NCBI GenBank assembly: GCA_038231395.1
Contig: JBBRLL010000010.1
Span: forward strand, 30,325-94,324
Reading direction: 5' to 3'
DNA: 64,000 nt
Source of the DNA: Stagnihabitans sp038231395
Lineage (GTDB): Bacteria; Pseudomonadota; Alphaproteobacteria; Rhodobacterales; Rhodobacteraceae
Of the stretch, positions 9,574 to 18,590 are shown piece after piece (within the stretch, counting starts at the first letter, position 1; each line of letters begins with the position of its first letter). Below the pieces are notes generated by a model. It worked only from the letters and a program-made list of their open reading frames with translations. It was not told where the DNA came from and made no database searches. Position numbers and translations under genes: made by a program.

Positions 9574-10643
9574 TTTTTGGCTCCGACTTTCAGGGGAATG
9601 GGGCGCTTGCGGCGCAGCACATGCGGGGGGGAAAGGTACAGATCGTCGGCATCGCGGGCGTTTTCGCGCCGCACACCAACCCAGGTCGTATGGCCAAGTG
9701 CGGCATTGGCACCGCCCAAAGCCACGCGGGGCACATCGGTGGCACGCAGGATCACGTTTACATCCCAGTCCAGCGCGTCGCCGGCAAAGTTGCGCACGAT
9801 CGCCTCAAGCCGCTCAATCGCACCCTGACCGGGCAGGAAACGGCGGTATTCCTCCAGACTTAACGGCCCGACGAGGATCCGGAATTTGGAGGCGCGCGAC
9901 CAGACCCGGGTGCCGATGGAGGTGGACTGGCCCAAGCCCGCAGCCTTGCCCAACTGCCAGCGGTCATCGGGTTCAAGGTCCAGCCAAGCGCCCACGAACT
10001 GCTGCAAATGCACCTCGGCGTCGAAAAAGCTTTGCAGCAGGGACACCAGCCCCTCAGCGGTCTTGGTGCCAGACGCCAGATGACCCGCGAAATAGCGTTT
10101 GGCCATGTCGGGCATCAGGTCGCGCTTGGCCATGCCTTTGCCGTGAAAGCCGGAGATGGCTGCGACCTTGCGTTCAAACGGGTCCTGCTCCGGGCGGTCA
10201 AAGCTGGGCGCAGGCTGACCCGCCGCCCAAGCCCGGTAAAACAACGTCATCAGGCGGTGGGTGAAGGTGTTGGCAAAGGCGATCATCGTGGTGTCGCGGT
10301 GATTGCGCCTGCGGTCGCGGGCATATTCGGTCAGGTGCAGGGGCAAAGGCCCCATCGGTCCGAACAGGCCAAAAGAGCGGTTGGTCAGCACATCGGGCAC
10401 GCCCACGGCAGGCGAACCCGCCTTGAACTCGGCGATGGTGGAGGTTGGAAACGCCAGCTCCGCCTCTTGCCCCAGCCGCACCGGATCTTGCGCAGCCCGG
10501 CGTGAGGTGCCCAGACGGGGCATGCCAGCATGCTCCGCCTCGATCACCCGAAGCGCCTGAAAGATGTGAAACTTGGTAGGGTCGGCCTGAAGCTGCGCGT
10601 AATGCGTCAGATCATCCGGCCTAATCCCGCTTCCGGTCGCCAC
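9570..10643 (-). CDS. tssG: TssG baseplate subunit
   Basis: This 357-residue member of the ImpH/VasB family shows the expected pieces: 'FHIFQALRVIEAEHA' near the start, 'VLTNRSFGLFGPMGPLPLHL' near residue 105 and 'IGTRVWSRASKFRILVGPL' near 260. TssG forms the (TssF)2-TssG wedge core of the T6SS baseplate. The start is GTG at 10643 with a GGAGAG site 8 bases upstream, inside the end of tssF (37-base overlap). The stop overlaps the clpV start. The length is normal for the family. Confidence 0.93.
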   Translation of the reverse strand: MATGSGIRPDDLTHYAQLQADPTKFHIFQALRVIEAEHAGMPRLGTSRRAAQDPVRLGQEAELAFPTSTIAEFKAGSPAVGVPDVLTNRSFGLFGPMGPLPLHLTEYARDRRRNHRDTTMIAFANTFTHRLMTLFYRAWAAGQPAPSFDRPEQDPFERKVAAISGFHGKGMAKRDLMPDMAKRYFAGHLASGTKTAEGLVSLLQSFFDAEVHLQQFVGAWLDLEPDDRWQLGKAAGLGQSTSIGTRVWSRASKFRILVGPLSLEEYRRFLPGQGAIERLEAIVRNFAGDALDWDVNVILRATDVPRVALGGANAALGHTTWVGVRRENARDADDLYLSPPHVLRRKRPIPLKVGAKK

Positions 10644-12487
10644 CTTGTGATCTCTCCGCGTTGTTGGGTTGCAAGCACAGTCTCGGTAAACGAGTTGATC
10701 GTGACATACTTCCGAAAGAACCGCTCCAGCACCGAAGCCAGGACATATACCCCTGAACCGTCGAAGAACGTCTCGTCAAAGTTCAGCGTGATTTCCAGCC
10801 CGCGCACAGCGGTGGACAACACTTCATCGGTCATCCGGCGCACGATGGGGCGGGTGGCGATGCCGCGAATGCCCTCCATCTGCTTGGTCACCACGCGGTC
10901 GCCGGTGGGCGCGTAAAGCCCGATCAGTTCGCGCAACGCCTCTGCGCCACCCTGTGCACCCTCGCGGTCGGTGATCGACAGGTAGTTCAAGCTCAGATGG
11001 CTGATCAGCCGCCACGCGGTTTCACCCTGCGCAATCGTCGGGCGCGGTCTGGTCGGTGAGACGATGGTGGAAATGGCCAGAACCGGGCCGCCATCGGGCA
11101 GGTGGAACGCATCCTTGCCTGCGGTCGATAAAAGCAACGGCAGGTCGCGGTTGGTGCAAAGCCCTGTGACCGAAAGTTGGGTTAGGCTGGCGGCATAGGG
11201 GGCCTGAGCGGCATCGACGAGGCTCAGGTAGACCTCGGAGCCCAGATAAGAGGTGCGGACCCCACGCAGCCGCTCCTTCTCGTTCCTTTGCCGCATCCGG
11301 CGGTGGATGGTGTAATAGGCCGGATGGTTTTCGCCGGCCGCCGTGATGTCAGAGGCGGAATAGAACGGGCGAAACTCGGTTTCCTCGTTGGTTTTGCCAG
11401 CGATTCCGGTGACTTCGGAAATCGAATAGACCTCAAAATCCAAAGGGGCGGTGCGGTTTGGCGTCACGTACTGCTCGGTGTCCGAATTGGTCAGGTGAAT
11501 GCGGTCAAAGGTCCGCTCAAACAAGTTTACGGCGGGCACGGCGTTCAGCACAAAGCTTTCGCGCCGCACACAAGCGCCGTTGTCGGGCAAGGGTTCGGAC
11601 AAAAGAAGGTACAGGTCCACATCCTCACCCTTGGCCCGCGCAAGGGCCGGGCGCATACCGGACAGTTCCACAAAGTGAAACCGTTCGGGCATCGCGAAAT
11701 ATTCCTGCAACAGGCGGTAGCCATCGAAGGACCGGCGCGGGGTGGGCAGCAATGCCTCTTCCCGGCTTAACCCCTTCGGCTTGGCTGATGCCCCCGGCAA
11801 GGCCTGCGTCCAGTCGGCCCGGCGGTCGGTTGAACGACCCACCATCCCGGCAACCCGGGTGCACAGCGCCTCATGCAACACCCAAGGTTCCGCCCCCTGG
11901 CCGGTCAGGTGCAGCGTCAACGCGTTCATCGGCAACGTCGCCATCGTGCCGCCATCCCGCCTGCGCAACCGCAACCGTATCCCGGCCCGCGCCGGAGTGT
12001 CGCGGCTGACCCCTGCCGCCACCAATCCGCCCCGGCTGTCGATATACTCGGCTTGTGAGATTTCCACCGGCCACAGCGTCAGGTCGGCGGCGGTGCGAAA
12101 GATGCAGGCGGTCTGCTCGCCGTCAATCTGACGGGAGCGCAGACGCGACCCGCGCTTCATCACGTAACCACCCTTGACGCCCGCGTTGCTGATGTCAGGC
12201 TCCAGTGCCACCACCATCATCGCAGGGATCGGCGCCAGAAAATGTGGGTAGATGATCTCCAGCAAATTGGAGGTGAAGGCCGGAAACTGCATCTCCAGTG
12301 CCAACTGGACACGGGCCGACAGAAAGGCCGTGCCCTCCAGCAACCGCTCCACATAGGGGTCCAGCACCTCCATCCCCTCCATCCCCAGACGAGAGGCGAT
12401 TTTGGGATAAGCCGCCGAAAACTCCGCCCCCATGTCACGCAGGAAGGCCAGTTCGCTTTCGTAATGGGCCAGCAGACGCGTATCCAT
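10607..12487 (-). CDS. tssF: TssF baseplate subunit
   Basis: This 626-residue ImpG/VasA-family protein opens with 'YESELAFLRDMGAEFSAAYP', the usual N-terminal signature, followed by 'DPYVERLLEGTAFLSARV' and 'FTSNLLEIIYPHFLAPIPAM'. TssF dimers with TssG make the inner wedge of the baseplate and contact the VgrG hub. The ATG directly follows the stop codon of tssE with no spacer, so translation is probably coupled. Length and order tssE-tssF-tssG match other T6SS operons. Confidence 0.95.
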   Translation of the reverse strand: MDTRLLAHYESELAFLRDMGAEFSAAYPKIASRLGMEGMEVLDPYVERLLEGTAFLSARVQLALEMQFPAFTSNLLEIIYPHFLAPIPAMMVVALEPDISNAGVKGGYVMKRGSRLRSRQIDGEQTACIFRTAADLTLWPVEISQAEYIDSRGGLVAAGVSRDTPARAGIRLRLRRRDGGTMATLPMNALTLHLTGQGAEPWVLHEALCTRVAGMVGRSTDRRADWTQALPGASAKPKGLSREEALLPTPRRSFDGYRLLQEYFAMPERFHFVELSGMRPALARAKGEDVDLYLLLSEPLPDNGACVRRESFVLNAVPAVNLFERTFDRIHLTNSDTEQYVTPNRTAPLDFEVYSISEVTGIAGKTNEETEFRPFYSASDITAAGENHPAYYTIHRRMRQRNEKERLRGVRTSYLGSEVYLSLVDAAQAPYAASLTQLSVTGLCTNRDLPLLLSTAGKDAFHLPDGGPVLAISTIVSPTRPRPTIAQGETAWRLISHLSLNYLSITDREGAQGGAEALRELIGLYAPTGDRVVTKQMEGIRGIATRPIVRRMTDEVLSTAVRGLEITLNFDETFFDGSGVYVLASVLERFFRKYVTINSFTETVLATQQRGEITRWRPEAGLGRMI

Positions 12488-12985
12488 CTAGCCCGACCTT
12501 TCCAACGAAACCTCTCCCGTCGTCACATCGACGGTGGAGCGCAGGTACAAATGGATCGGGATCGGTTCGGCCCACATATCCGCCCGGATATCAAAGCTGA
12601 TGACGGTGTGGTTGGTGACATTTTCCGTCCGCAGGTCGACATGGGCCGATCCTTTGCGGATGCGCGGTTCATAATTTTCAATCGCGTTCAGGATCGACTT
12701 GCGGATGATTGATGTGCGCCCTTCAGAGGAGAAATCGCCCGCCACCTCGCGCACACCGTAGTTGAGCACCGACTTGGCCGCCAAAGGATAGCGCGCGACG
12801 TCGATCCAGGTTTCCGCGCTGTTGGTGTTCAGCAGAAACGACAAGTCGCGCTGCACGATGTCACGCAGGCGGCGAATGTCAATCACCCGCGCCTCGCGGC
12901 TTTCGGAGGGGTTGGTCGGGTCGTCATCGGTCAGCCTGTCCAGCAGCGAAGGTTGCAGCCGCTCGGACATCATCTTGTCCGCCAT
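12488..12985 (-). CDS. tssE: TssE gp25-like baseplate subunit
   Basis: This 165-residue gp25-like protein contains 'LQPSLLDRLTDDDP' at the N-terminus, 'LLNTNSAETW' and 'VLNYGVREVAGDF' in the middle and 'IRKSILNAIENYEPRI' later, all typical of TssE/lysozyme-like gp25 proteins, which lack lysozyme activity. It forms part of the baseplate wedge that triggers sheath polymerisation. Two in-frame Met codons at residues 5-6 are alternative starts because the ribosome site before the first ATG is weak. The gap to the tagJ stop is 6 bases. Confidence 0.92.
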   Translation of the reverse strand: MADKMMSERLQPSLLDRLTDDDPTNPSESREARVIDIRRLRDIVQRDLSFLLNTNSAETWIDVARYPLAAKSVLNYGVREVAGDFSSEGRTSIIRKSILNAIENYEPRIRKGSAHVDLRTENVTNHTVISFDIRADMWAEPIPIHLYLRSTVDVTTGEVSLERSG

Positions 12986-12991
12986 GGCGCG

Positions 12992-13786
12992 CTACCCGCC
13001 CGTGTTGAAGGTGATCAGGCGGGCGTCCAGCAAAGCCACATCCCCCTGATCGGTCGACAACAGCCTTTGACCCAGACCGACAAACGTCTCAGCCCCGGCG
13101 TCGGTCCAACTGGTCGCGCGGCTGAGTTTCTCTGCCGGATCACCCTTCTGGCCGGAAAAAGGATAGCGCGACTGGACAAAGGCCACGACCTGCCCCTCGT
13201 TCGCAAGCGTCAGATGCGCCGCCGTCCAGCAGGCATCGCGCAGATCGGTCGGCGGATCGAAGGTGATCTTGCGGATTTGGGCGAAAGGCAGCCAGAAATA
13301 GCGGCCATTGACCACCGCCTCCAGCACCGGGCCAAAGCGCATGTCGGCATCGGCAATCCAGTCGAACGCCGTGCCATCCAGAGTGCCAGAGGTGGCGGGG
13401 GCGGCATCAAATGCCTTGGCGCGCAGGTCGGCGGCGGCGGCGGCCTCACCCTTGGCCAAAAGCTTTTGCGCCTCCATCAGCCAGGCCAGCCACTCTTGCG
13501 GCTCGCCAAACACCAACGGGGCCTTGTCGCCGGCAAAAACCTTCTCGCGGTAAACTTCGCAGATGATCGCCTCGCGGTAGGCCTGACACATCTGCAAGGC
13601 GCCGGGGTCCAACTCACCGCAGACCTTAAGCTGGCGGATGGCGCGATCCCATTGGCCCATCACGCACAAAAGCTGAAACAGGAAAATCCGCAGCTTGGCA
13701 TCGGCAGGCTTGGCCTTGACCAAAGTCTGCAACGCAACCAAAGCGCCCGCCGGATCGCCGGATTTCAAGAAGTCTTCGGGCGTCAT
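12992..13786 (-). CDS. tagJ: TagJ/ImpE T6SS accessory protein
   Basis: This 264-residue ImpE-family protein has an N-terminal TPR-like segment ('GDPAGALVALQTLVKAKP', 'LRIFLFQLLCVMGQWDRA') and the characteristic C-terminal globular part ('FGPVLEAVVNGRYFWLPF', 'WTAAHLTLANEGQVVAFV'). The Pseudomonas homologue HsiE1 binds an N-terminal helix of TssB and the ClpV N-domain, and marks a subset of T6SS classes. The gene sits between hcp and tssE, with a strong hairpin in the 160-base gap after hcp, so it may be made at a lower level than Hcp. Confidence 0.88.
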   Translation of the reverse strand: MTPEDFLKSGDPAGALVALQTLVKAKPADAKLRIFLFQLLCVMGQWDRAIRQLKVCGELDPGALQMCQAYREAIICEVYREKVFAGDKAPLVFGEPQEWLAWLMEAQKLLAKGEAAAAADLRAKAFDAAPATSGTLDGTAFDWIADADMRFGPVLEAVVNGRYFWLPFAQIRKITFDPPTDLRDACWTAAHLTLANEGQVVAFVQSRYPFSGQKGDPAEKLSRATSWTDAGAETFVGLGQRLLSTDQGDVALLDARLITFNTGG

Positions 13787-13899
13787 GGCCAGGCACTCCA
13801 GCTAAAGCTTATCAGGACAGATACGGTTTGCCCGTCGGTTTGGTGGGAAAACCCGGGGTCAGACAGGCTCGGGCACCGTGGCAGCAACCGAGCGGAAAA

Positions 13900-13932
13900 T
13901 TTCCGGCGCAGGGCCCTGCCCCACGCCGGAAA
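13900..13932 (-). terminator. Hairpin after hcp (partial terminator or mRNA-stabilising stem)
   Basis: On the minus strand a perfect 9-bp stem (TTTCCGGCG/CGCCGGAAA) encloses a GC-rich loop and is followed by TTTTCC, 15 bases after the hcp stop. It could terminate part of the transcription or protect the hcp end of the mRNA, which would explain the high Hcp demand relative to downstream baseplate genes. Confidence 0.55.
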
Positions 13933-13946
13933 TGATGTCAGAAGGA

Positions 13947-14447
13947 TCAGCCCATAACGCCTTCGCCGACGTTCCACGAGAAGTTGCCGAACTTCTCAAG
14001 CTTGCCGGTGCCGCCCTTGGGATACCAATATTCGATGTCGATTTTGGCGGCGCGGATCGCCCAGCTTTCGGTCGGAATGTCATCCGAGGAAACGCTCACC
14101 GAGTAGGTGTTGATCTGCGCATCCATGAGTGTCCAGATGATATAGGGGGTCAGCGCCTGCTTCTGGTCTTCGTTGGCTTTGGTCTGGTGGATCATCACCT
14201 TCTTCAGACGCGCACCGCCGGCCACATGGAACATCAGTCCAGTGGTGTGACGGCCAAAATGCGAGGTGAAGCTGACGTCATTGAACACGGCCTTACCGAA
14301 ACCGCGGGTCACGACACCGCCTTCAGCGTCGGACTGGTGGCGTTCCAGACCGAATTCAATGCTGTCGACGATGATCCAGTCAACGTGGGCCTTTTCGACG
14401 GCATCGCCGATGATACCCTCAATTTGCACAAATAATGTAGCGGCCAT
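13947..14447 (-). CDS. hcp: Hcp/TssD tube protein
   Basis: This 166-residue Hcp-family protein has 'MAATLFVQIEGIIGDA' at the start, 'FTSHFGRHTTGLMFHVAGG' in the middle and 'ESWAIRAAKIDIEYW' near the end, the last being a usual Hcp feature. Hcp hexamers stack into the inner tube and carry small effectors. The second ATG (14447) is chosen because the AGGA site lies 9 bases upstream of it, but touches the first ATG at 14456. The gene is preceded by a gap of about 180 bases after tssC and followed by a hairpin, the usual arrangement for an abundantly expressed unit. Confidence 0.93.
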   Translation of the reverse strand: MAATLFVQIEGIIGDAVEKAHVDWIIVDSIEFGLERHQSDAEGGVVTRGFGKAVFNDVSFTSHFGRHTTGLMFHVAGGARLKKVMIHQTKANEDQKQALTPYIIWTLMDAQINTYSVSVSSDDIPTESWAIRAAKIDIEYWYPKGGTGKLEKFGNFSWNVGEGVMG

Positions 14448-14629
14448 GACTTGCATTCCTTCCTAGTTGGGTGCCCGCAGGCATTTAAAGTATAAAAGCC
14501 AAACCCTTGCGGGCCTTGGATCGGTGAGCGTTCGTTGATCGGGGTGGCGGTTGGGGGCACGCCATCCCGATCTGTTCTTCAGGGGTCGCGTTCTGGGGAA
14601 ACCCGAAGCATTGGTTCCCCCCTAGCGCT

Positions 14630-16120
14630 TTAGGCCTTTTCTGACGGCAGTTTGGAGACGAGCCGCAACGACACGGACAGGCCCTCCAGCTGGTAATGCG
14701 GGCGAAGGAAAAACTTGGACGAGTAGTAACCGGGGTTTCCTTCGACCTCTTCCACCACGACTTGCGCCGCAGCGAGGGGTTTGCGGGACTTTTCAGCCTC
14801 TGACGAGATCTTGGCGTTGAAGTCGACGTATTGGTTGATCCAGTCCTGCAACCAGGACTGCATGTCATCGCGGCTCTTGAACGAGCCAACCTTGTCGCGG
14901 ACCATGCACTTCAGATAGTGGGCGAAGCGGCAGGTGGCGAAAAGATAGGGCAGACGGGCGGCAAGGTTGGCGTTGGCCGTCGCATCCGGGTCATCGTATT
15001 CGGCCGGTTTGTGCAGCGACTGCGCACCGATGAAGGCCGCAACGTCGGTATTCTTGCGGTGGATCAGCGGCATCATGCCGTTCTTGGCCAATTCCGCTTC
15101 GCGCCGGTCGGAAATCGCGATTTCGGTCGGGCATTTCTGGTCAATGCCGCCGTCATCACTCGGGAAGGTGTGCGACGGCAGGTTTTGCACCGCGCCACCC
15201 GATTCCACACCCCTGATCCGGCTGCACCACCCGTATTCCTTGAAGCTGCGGTTGATGTTGACGGCCATGCCGTAAGCCGCGTTGACCCAGCCGTAAGCGG
15301 TGTGATCCTTGCCGTCGATGTCTTCCTCAAACGCGAAATCCTCAACCGGCGCGGTTTTGGAACCATAGGGCAAGCGACCCAGAAAGCGCGGCATCGCAAG
15401 GCCGATGTACTTGGAATCCTCGGATTCCCGCAACGACGTCCAGGCCGCATATTCCGGGGTCTGGAAAATCTTGGTCAGGTCGCGCGGATTGGCCAGTTCG
15501 GTCCACGAATCCATCTGGAACAGCGTGGGGTTCGCCCCGGTGATCAGGGGCGCGTGGGCAGCGGCTGCAATCTTGGCCATCTCGCCCAGCAGTTCCACAT
15601 CGGGCGGCGAGTGGTCAAAGTAATAGTCGGCGATCAACGTGCCATAGGGTTGCCCGCCCAACTGGCCGAATTCCTCTTCATACAGCTTCTTGAAGATCGG
15701 CGATTGGTCCCACGCGGTCCCTTTGAATTTGCGCAGCGTCTTGGACATGTCCTTTTTGGAGATGTTCATCACGCGGATTTTCAGGTTCTCGTCGGTCTCG
15801 GTGTTGTTGACCAGATAGTGCAAGCCGCGCCAGGCACTTTCCAGCGCCTGAAAATCCGGGTGGTGCAGCACCTGGTTGACCTGTTCGGTCAGCTTCTTGT
15901 CGATCTCGGCGATCAGGCCCTGGATCGACTTCAACGCGTCGTCCGAAATCAGCGCTGTATTGGCCAGCGCCTGTTCGGCCAGCGTCTTGACCGCATTTTC
16001 AACGGCGGATTTCGCCTGATCGGACTTGGGCCGGAACTCCTTGTTCAGAAGCGAGGAGAAATCCGACAGTTCGGTGGTTTGGACGCCACCTTGAGCGCCG
16101 GTTTGTGAAGCCTCTGCCAT
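14630..16120 (-). CDS. tssC: TssC/VipB sheath large subunit
   Basis: This 496-residue ImpC-family protein shows the signature regions 'VLHHPDFQALESAWRGLHYL', 'GTLIADYYFDHSPPDVELL', 'YIGLAMPRFLGRLPYG' and a C-terminal 'FFLRPHYQLEGLSVSLRLV'. With TssB it polymerises into the contractile sheath. The ribosome site GGAGGA lies inside the end of tssB and the ATG is only 3 bases after the tssB stop, consistent with stoichiometric coupled synthesis. Confidence 0.96.
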   Translation of the reverse strand: MAEASQTGAQGGVQTTELSDFSSLLNKEFRPKSDQAKSAVENAVKTLAEQALANTALISDDALKSIQGLIAEIDKKLTEQVNQVLHHPDFQALESAWRGLHYLVNNTETDENLKIRVMNISKKDMSKTLRKFKGTAWDQSPIFKKLYEEEFGQLGGQPYGTLIADYYFDHSPPDVELLGEMAKIAAAAHAPLITGANPTLFQMDSWTELANPRDLTKIFQTPEYAAWTSLRESEDSKYIGLAMPRFLGRLPYGSKTAPVEDFAFEEDIDGKDHTAYGWVNAAYGMAVNINRSFKEYGWCSRIRGVESGGAVQNLPSHTFPSDDGGIDQKCPTEIAISDRREAELAKNGMMPLIHRKNTDVAAFIGAQSLHKPAEYDDPDATANANLAARLPYLFATCRFAHYLKCMVRDKVGSFKSRDDMQSWLQDWINQYVDFNAKISSEAEKSRKPLAAAQVVVEEVEGNPGYYSSKFFLRPHYQLEGLSVSLRLVSKLPSEKA

Positions 16121-16123
16121 GGG

Positions 16124-16627
16124 TTATTCCTCCGCTTCGCCTTTGGGGGCGGCTGCCAGCGATTTCAACAGCGCCGGGTCTTGCATGACCTTGGCGATCA
16201 ATTCTTCCGCACCGGTTTTACCATCCATGTAGGTCATCAGGTTGGACAGCTGCGTGCGCGCTTCCAACAGATTGCGCAGCGGCTCGATCTTGCGGGCGAT
16301 GGCGGCGGGGCTGAAGTCATCCATCGATTCAAACGTGATGTCGACCGCCAGATTGCCCTTGCCTGTCAGGGTATTGGGCACTTGAAATGCCGCGCGCGGC
16401 TTCATCGACTTCATCCGGTCATCGAAATTGTCGACGTCGATTTCCAGAAACTTGCGGTCGGCCACGGCCGGCAACGGCTCTTCGGATTTGCCGGACAAGT
16501 CGGACATGACGCCCATCACGAAGGGCAGTTGCACCTTCTTTTCGGCGCCGTAAAGCTCCACGTCGTATTCAATCTGGACCCGGGGCGACCGGTTCCGCGC
16601 GATGAACTTCTGGGAACTGGTGCTCAT
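16124..16627 (-). CDS. tssB: TssB/VipA sheath small subunit
   Basis: This 167-residue ImpB-family protein has 'RSPRVQIEYDVELYGAEKKV' near the start, 'PFVMGVMSDLSGKSEEPLP', 'DFSPAAIARKIEPLRNLLEA' and a Glu-rich C-terminus. It pairs with TssC to form the sheath protomer. A clear AAGGAG site sits 7 bases before the ATG. Its N-terminal extension is the likely docking point for TagJ, by analogy with HsiB1-HsiE1. Confidence 0.95.
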   Translation of the reverse strand: MSTSSQKFIARNRSPRVQIEYDVELYGAEKKVQLPFVMGVMSDLSGKSEEPLPAVADRKFLEIDVDNFDDRMKSMKPRAAFQVPNTLTGKGNLAVDITFESMDDFSPAAIARKIEPLRNLLEARTQLSNLMTYMDGKTGAEELIAKVMQDPALLKSLAAAPKGEAEE

Positions 16628-16687
16628 GAAACGCTCCTTAATCTGAGGTTATGGGATGCCGGTTTAGGGCATTGGGGTTGGGTTGGC

Positions 16688-17719
16688 TTAGTCATCATCG
16701 TCATCCTTGAGGCCGCCGATGGTCCTGACGGAGTCCATACCATCCGGGGCCATGTCCTTGATGATGGTCAGAAAGTCGGCGCCCACCAGCCGTTTGGCGC
16801 GTTCAAGGATGATCGGCACCGGGCTGGAGGGTTCGTTGAACTTGAAGTAGCCGATCAGGCGGTCAATGGCTCCACGGGCGTCCTGCGCTGTGGTGATGGC
16901 ACCCGCAGGGCCACCGCCACCGCTGCGATTGGCGGCCATAACCGGCGCAAGATCGTCATTGTCCTCGACCGCAACGTCCGTCACCGGATCGGCCACCGCA
17001 TTCTCGGCCAGATGGCGCACCATGGCCGCCACCGCTTTGCGCAAATCGTCCAGATCAGGGCCTCGTCCCGGCGTTTGAGCCAGGAAAACCGCGTCGATCC
17101 CCTTCAGATCACTTTGCAAGCGACGGGAATCGGCCAGAAGTGCGGTCACCTTGTCGGGCGGCGTGTCGGCAAAGGCCGCACCGATCGCGGCCCGGTCAAA
17201 GGCCATCGTAACACCGTCCAGTGGCGGAATCTCACCATAGGCAATCTGGATGTCGCGCAGATTGGCGCGCCCGAAGGTCCGGCTTTGCGTCAAGGGCGCG
17301 CGGCGCAGGTATCGCATGGTCAACGCGCTTGACAGACCCTTGACCGCGTTGATCCGCATGGTGGGATCATCGTCGTCGTCGGGATCAAGCTGTGGATAGC
17401 AGGTCGCCCAGTGGTTCTCCAAAACGCCGCGGATATAGGCAACGGCGTCGGCAAAGCCCGCAATCCCATTGGTGTTCAACCGGGCATCACCCAGGATCAC
17501 CGCTACGCGCAGATCATGGGTACGCTCCAGAACCGCCAGCGCCCGGGTCTCGGCATCGGCGAAATCCGGGTCTTTGCCTGCAAGGATATCCTTTCCGGCC
17601 TGACGTTCTTCACCAGGCGCAGATACGCGCAGCAACTCCGTAAAGTCGAAGTCGTATTCGAGATTCTCCCCGCTTGCGCCGTCGCTGTCGCGGGCGGCCA
17701 GAAGCGCGTCCAAATCCAT
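16688..17719 (-). CDS. tssA: TssA (ImpA) baseplate/sheath initiation protein
   Basis: This 343-residue protein has an N-terminal ImpA_N domain ('GENLEYDFDFTELLRVSAPG', 'AVLERTHDLRVAVILGDARL') and the short-type C-terminus ending in 'EPSSPVPIILERAKRLVGAD' followed by an Asp-rich tail. TssA primes and coordinates tube and sheath polymerisation at the baseplate. The ATG at 17719 has GGGAGG 6 bases upstream, so the TTG one codon earlier was not used. It is the first gene of the T6SS operon visible here. Confidence 0.93.
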   Translation of the reverse strand: MDLDALLAARDSDGASGENLEYDFDFTELLRVSAPGEERQAGKDILAGKDPDFADAETRALAVLERTHDLRVAVILGDARLNTNGIAGFADAVAYIRGVLENHWATCYPQLDPDDDDDPTMRINAVKGLSSALTMRYLRRAPLTQSRTFGRANLRDIQIAYGEIPPLDGVTMAFDRAAIGAAFADTPPDKVTALLADSRRLQSDLKGIDAVFLAQTPGRGPDLDDLRKAVAAMVRHLAENAVADPVTDVAVEDNDDLAPVMAANRSGGGGPAGAITTAQDARGAIDRLIGYFKFNEPSSPVPIILERAKRLVGADFLTIIKDMAPDGMDSVRTIGGLKDDDDD

Positions 17720-18149
17720 CAAGGGCCTCCCAGCTCCGTTTTCCAGAACTCTAATACACTTTCTTGTGAGCCCGCGTTAAATAATTGCGAAACATTTTGC
17801 CGGAAGGGGCTCTTGGTCCTTCGCGGCCAGACACATTTCAAACACAATAACTGTACCCAGCAGGCACCTATGCTTTCGGATAGGAGTCGCTTGCCGCGAT
17901 AGATGATGCGAGTCGGACCAGTCTGTCAATCGGTTCGTGCAATTCTATCCATTTCCCCTTGATGGCTGCACACTTGGCCGGGATTGGTCGCATGAAAGGC
18001 TTGTCGGGCGGGGATGAACGCTCCAAATCCGCCGGTGCGACCAAAGCGCGCAAGTCAGCGGCATCCGGCGCCATTCTGACATTGACGGAATCAGTGCCAG
18101 CGGCGTTCACTCCGGCCCAGGCTGCGCAGCTTTATGGGGAGGGTGGGGA
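17720..18149. other. Divergent intergenic region, T6SS operon / envelope operon
   Basis: These 430 bases separate tssA (minus) from the 18150 gene (plus). The part nearest tssA is AT-richer than its surroundings and is the probable T6SS promoter region; I could not find a convincing -35/-10 pair. Short open frames here (for example 17868-18110 on the minus strand) look like chance frames. No repeat or operator palindrome was recognised. Confidence 0.5.
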
Positions 18150-18590
18150 ATGCTTCACAACGCAATCAGACGAACCGCAATGGCCGTGCTGGCCATGGCA
18201 TTGGCACTTCCGGTTTGGGCCGAGACGCCAACACCGGGCGGCAAGCTGACGGTCGAACTGAACAAGTTCGAGGAAATCACCGGCGGCGGTTGCCGGGCCT
18301 ATTTCCTGTTCAGGAATGACACCGGAACCTCGTTCGAGGGTTTCCAGATGTCTTTGGCGGTTTTTACCAAGGATGGCGTGATCGACCGGCTGTTGTCGAT
18401 TGACGCAGCACCGCTGCCGGTGGCGCGCACCACGCTGAAGCTGTTTGAGATCCCGCAGATCGCCTGCGCCAACATCGGACAGGTTTTGCTGCATGATCTG
18501 CCGGTTTGCAAACCGCAGAACGGCCAGCAGACCGATTGCTTCCCCCTGATCGACCTGAAAAGCCGCACCCCGGCGCCGCTGGTCGAATAA
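18150..18590 (+). CDS. Exported small periplasmic protein, unknown
   Basis: This 146-residue protein begins with a clear Sec signal peptide (hydrophobic stretch to 'ALALPVWAE', cleavage near residue 25). The mature part is beta-rich, with 'GGCRAYFLFRNDTGTSFEGF' and four Cys residues that could form two disulfides. I do not recognise a named family. The strong purine-rich ribosome site GGGGAGGGTGGGG precedes the ATG. Its stop overlaps the start of the ExbB-like gene by one base (TAATG), so it belongs to the motor operon and may be a periplasmic partner of the ExbB-ExbD complex. Confidence 0.75.
   Translation: MLHNAIRRTAMAVLAMALALPVWAETPTPGGKLTVELNKFEEITGGGCRAYFLFRNDTGTSFEGFQMSLAVFTKDGVIDRLLSIDAAPLPVARTTLKLFEIPQIACANIGQVLLHDLPVCKPQNGQQTDCFPLIDLKSRTPAPLVE

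Noticed and set aside
5422..9828. Very long plus-strand open frame (about 1468 codons) opposite the sheath fusion and clpV
   Set aside because: His/Gln/Arg-rich translation without domains, exactly antisense to two well-supported genes; a by-product of high GC and codon bias.
17868..18110. Minus-strand 80-codon frame upstream of tssA
   Set aside because: No ribosome site, no recognisable domain, and it lies in the probable promoter region.
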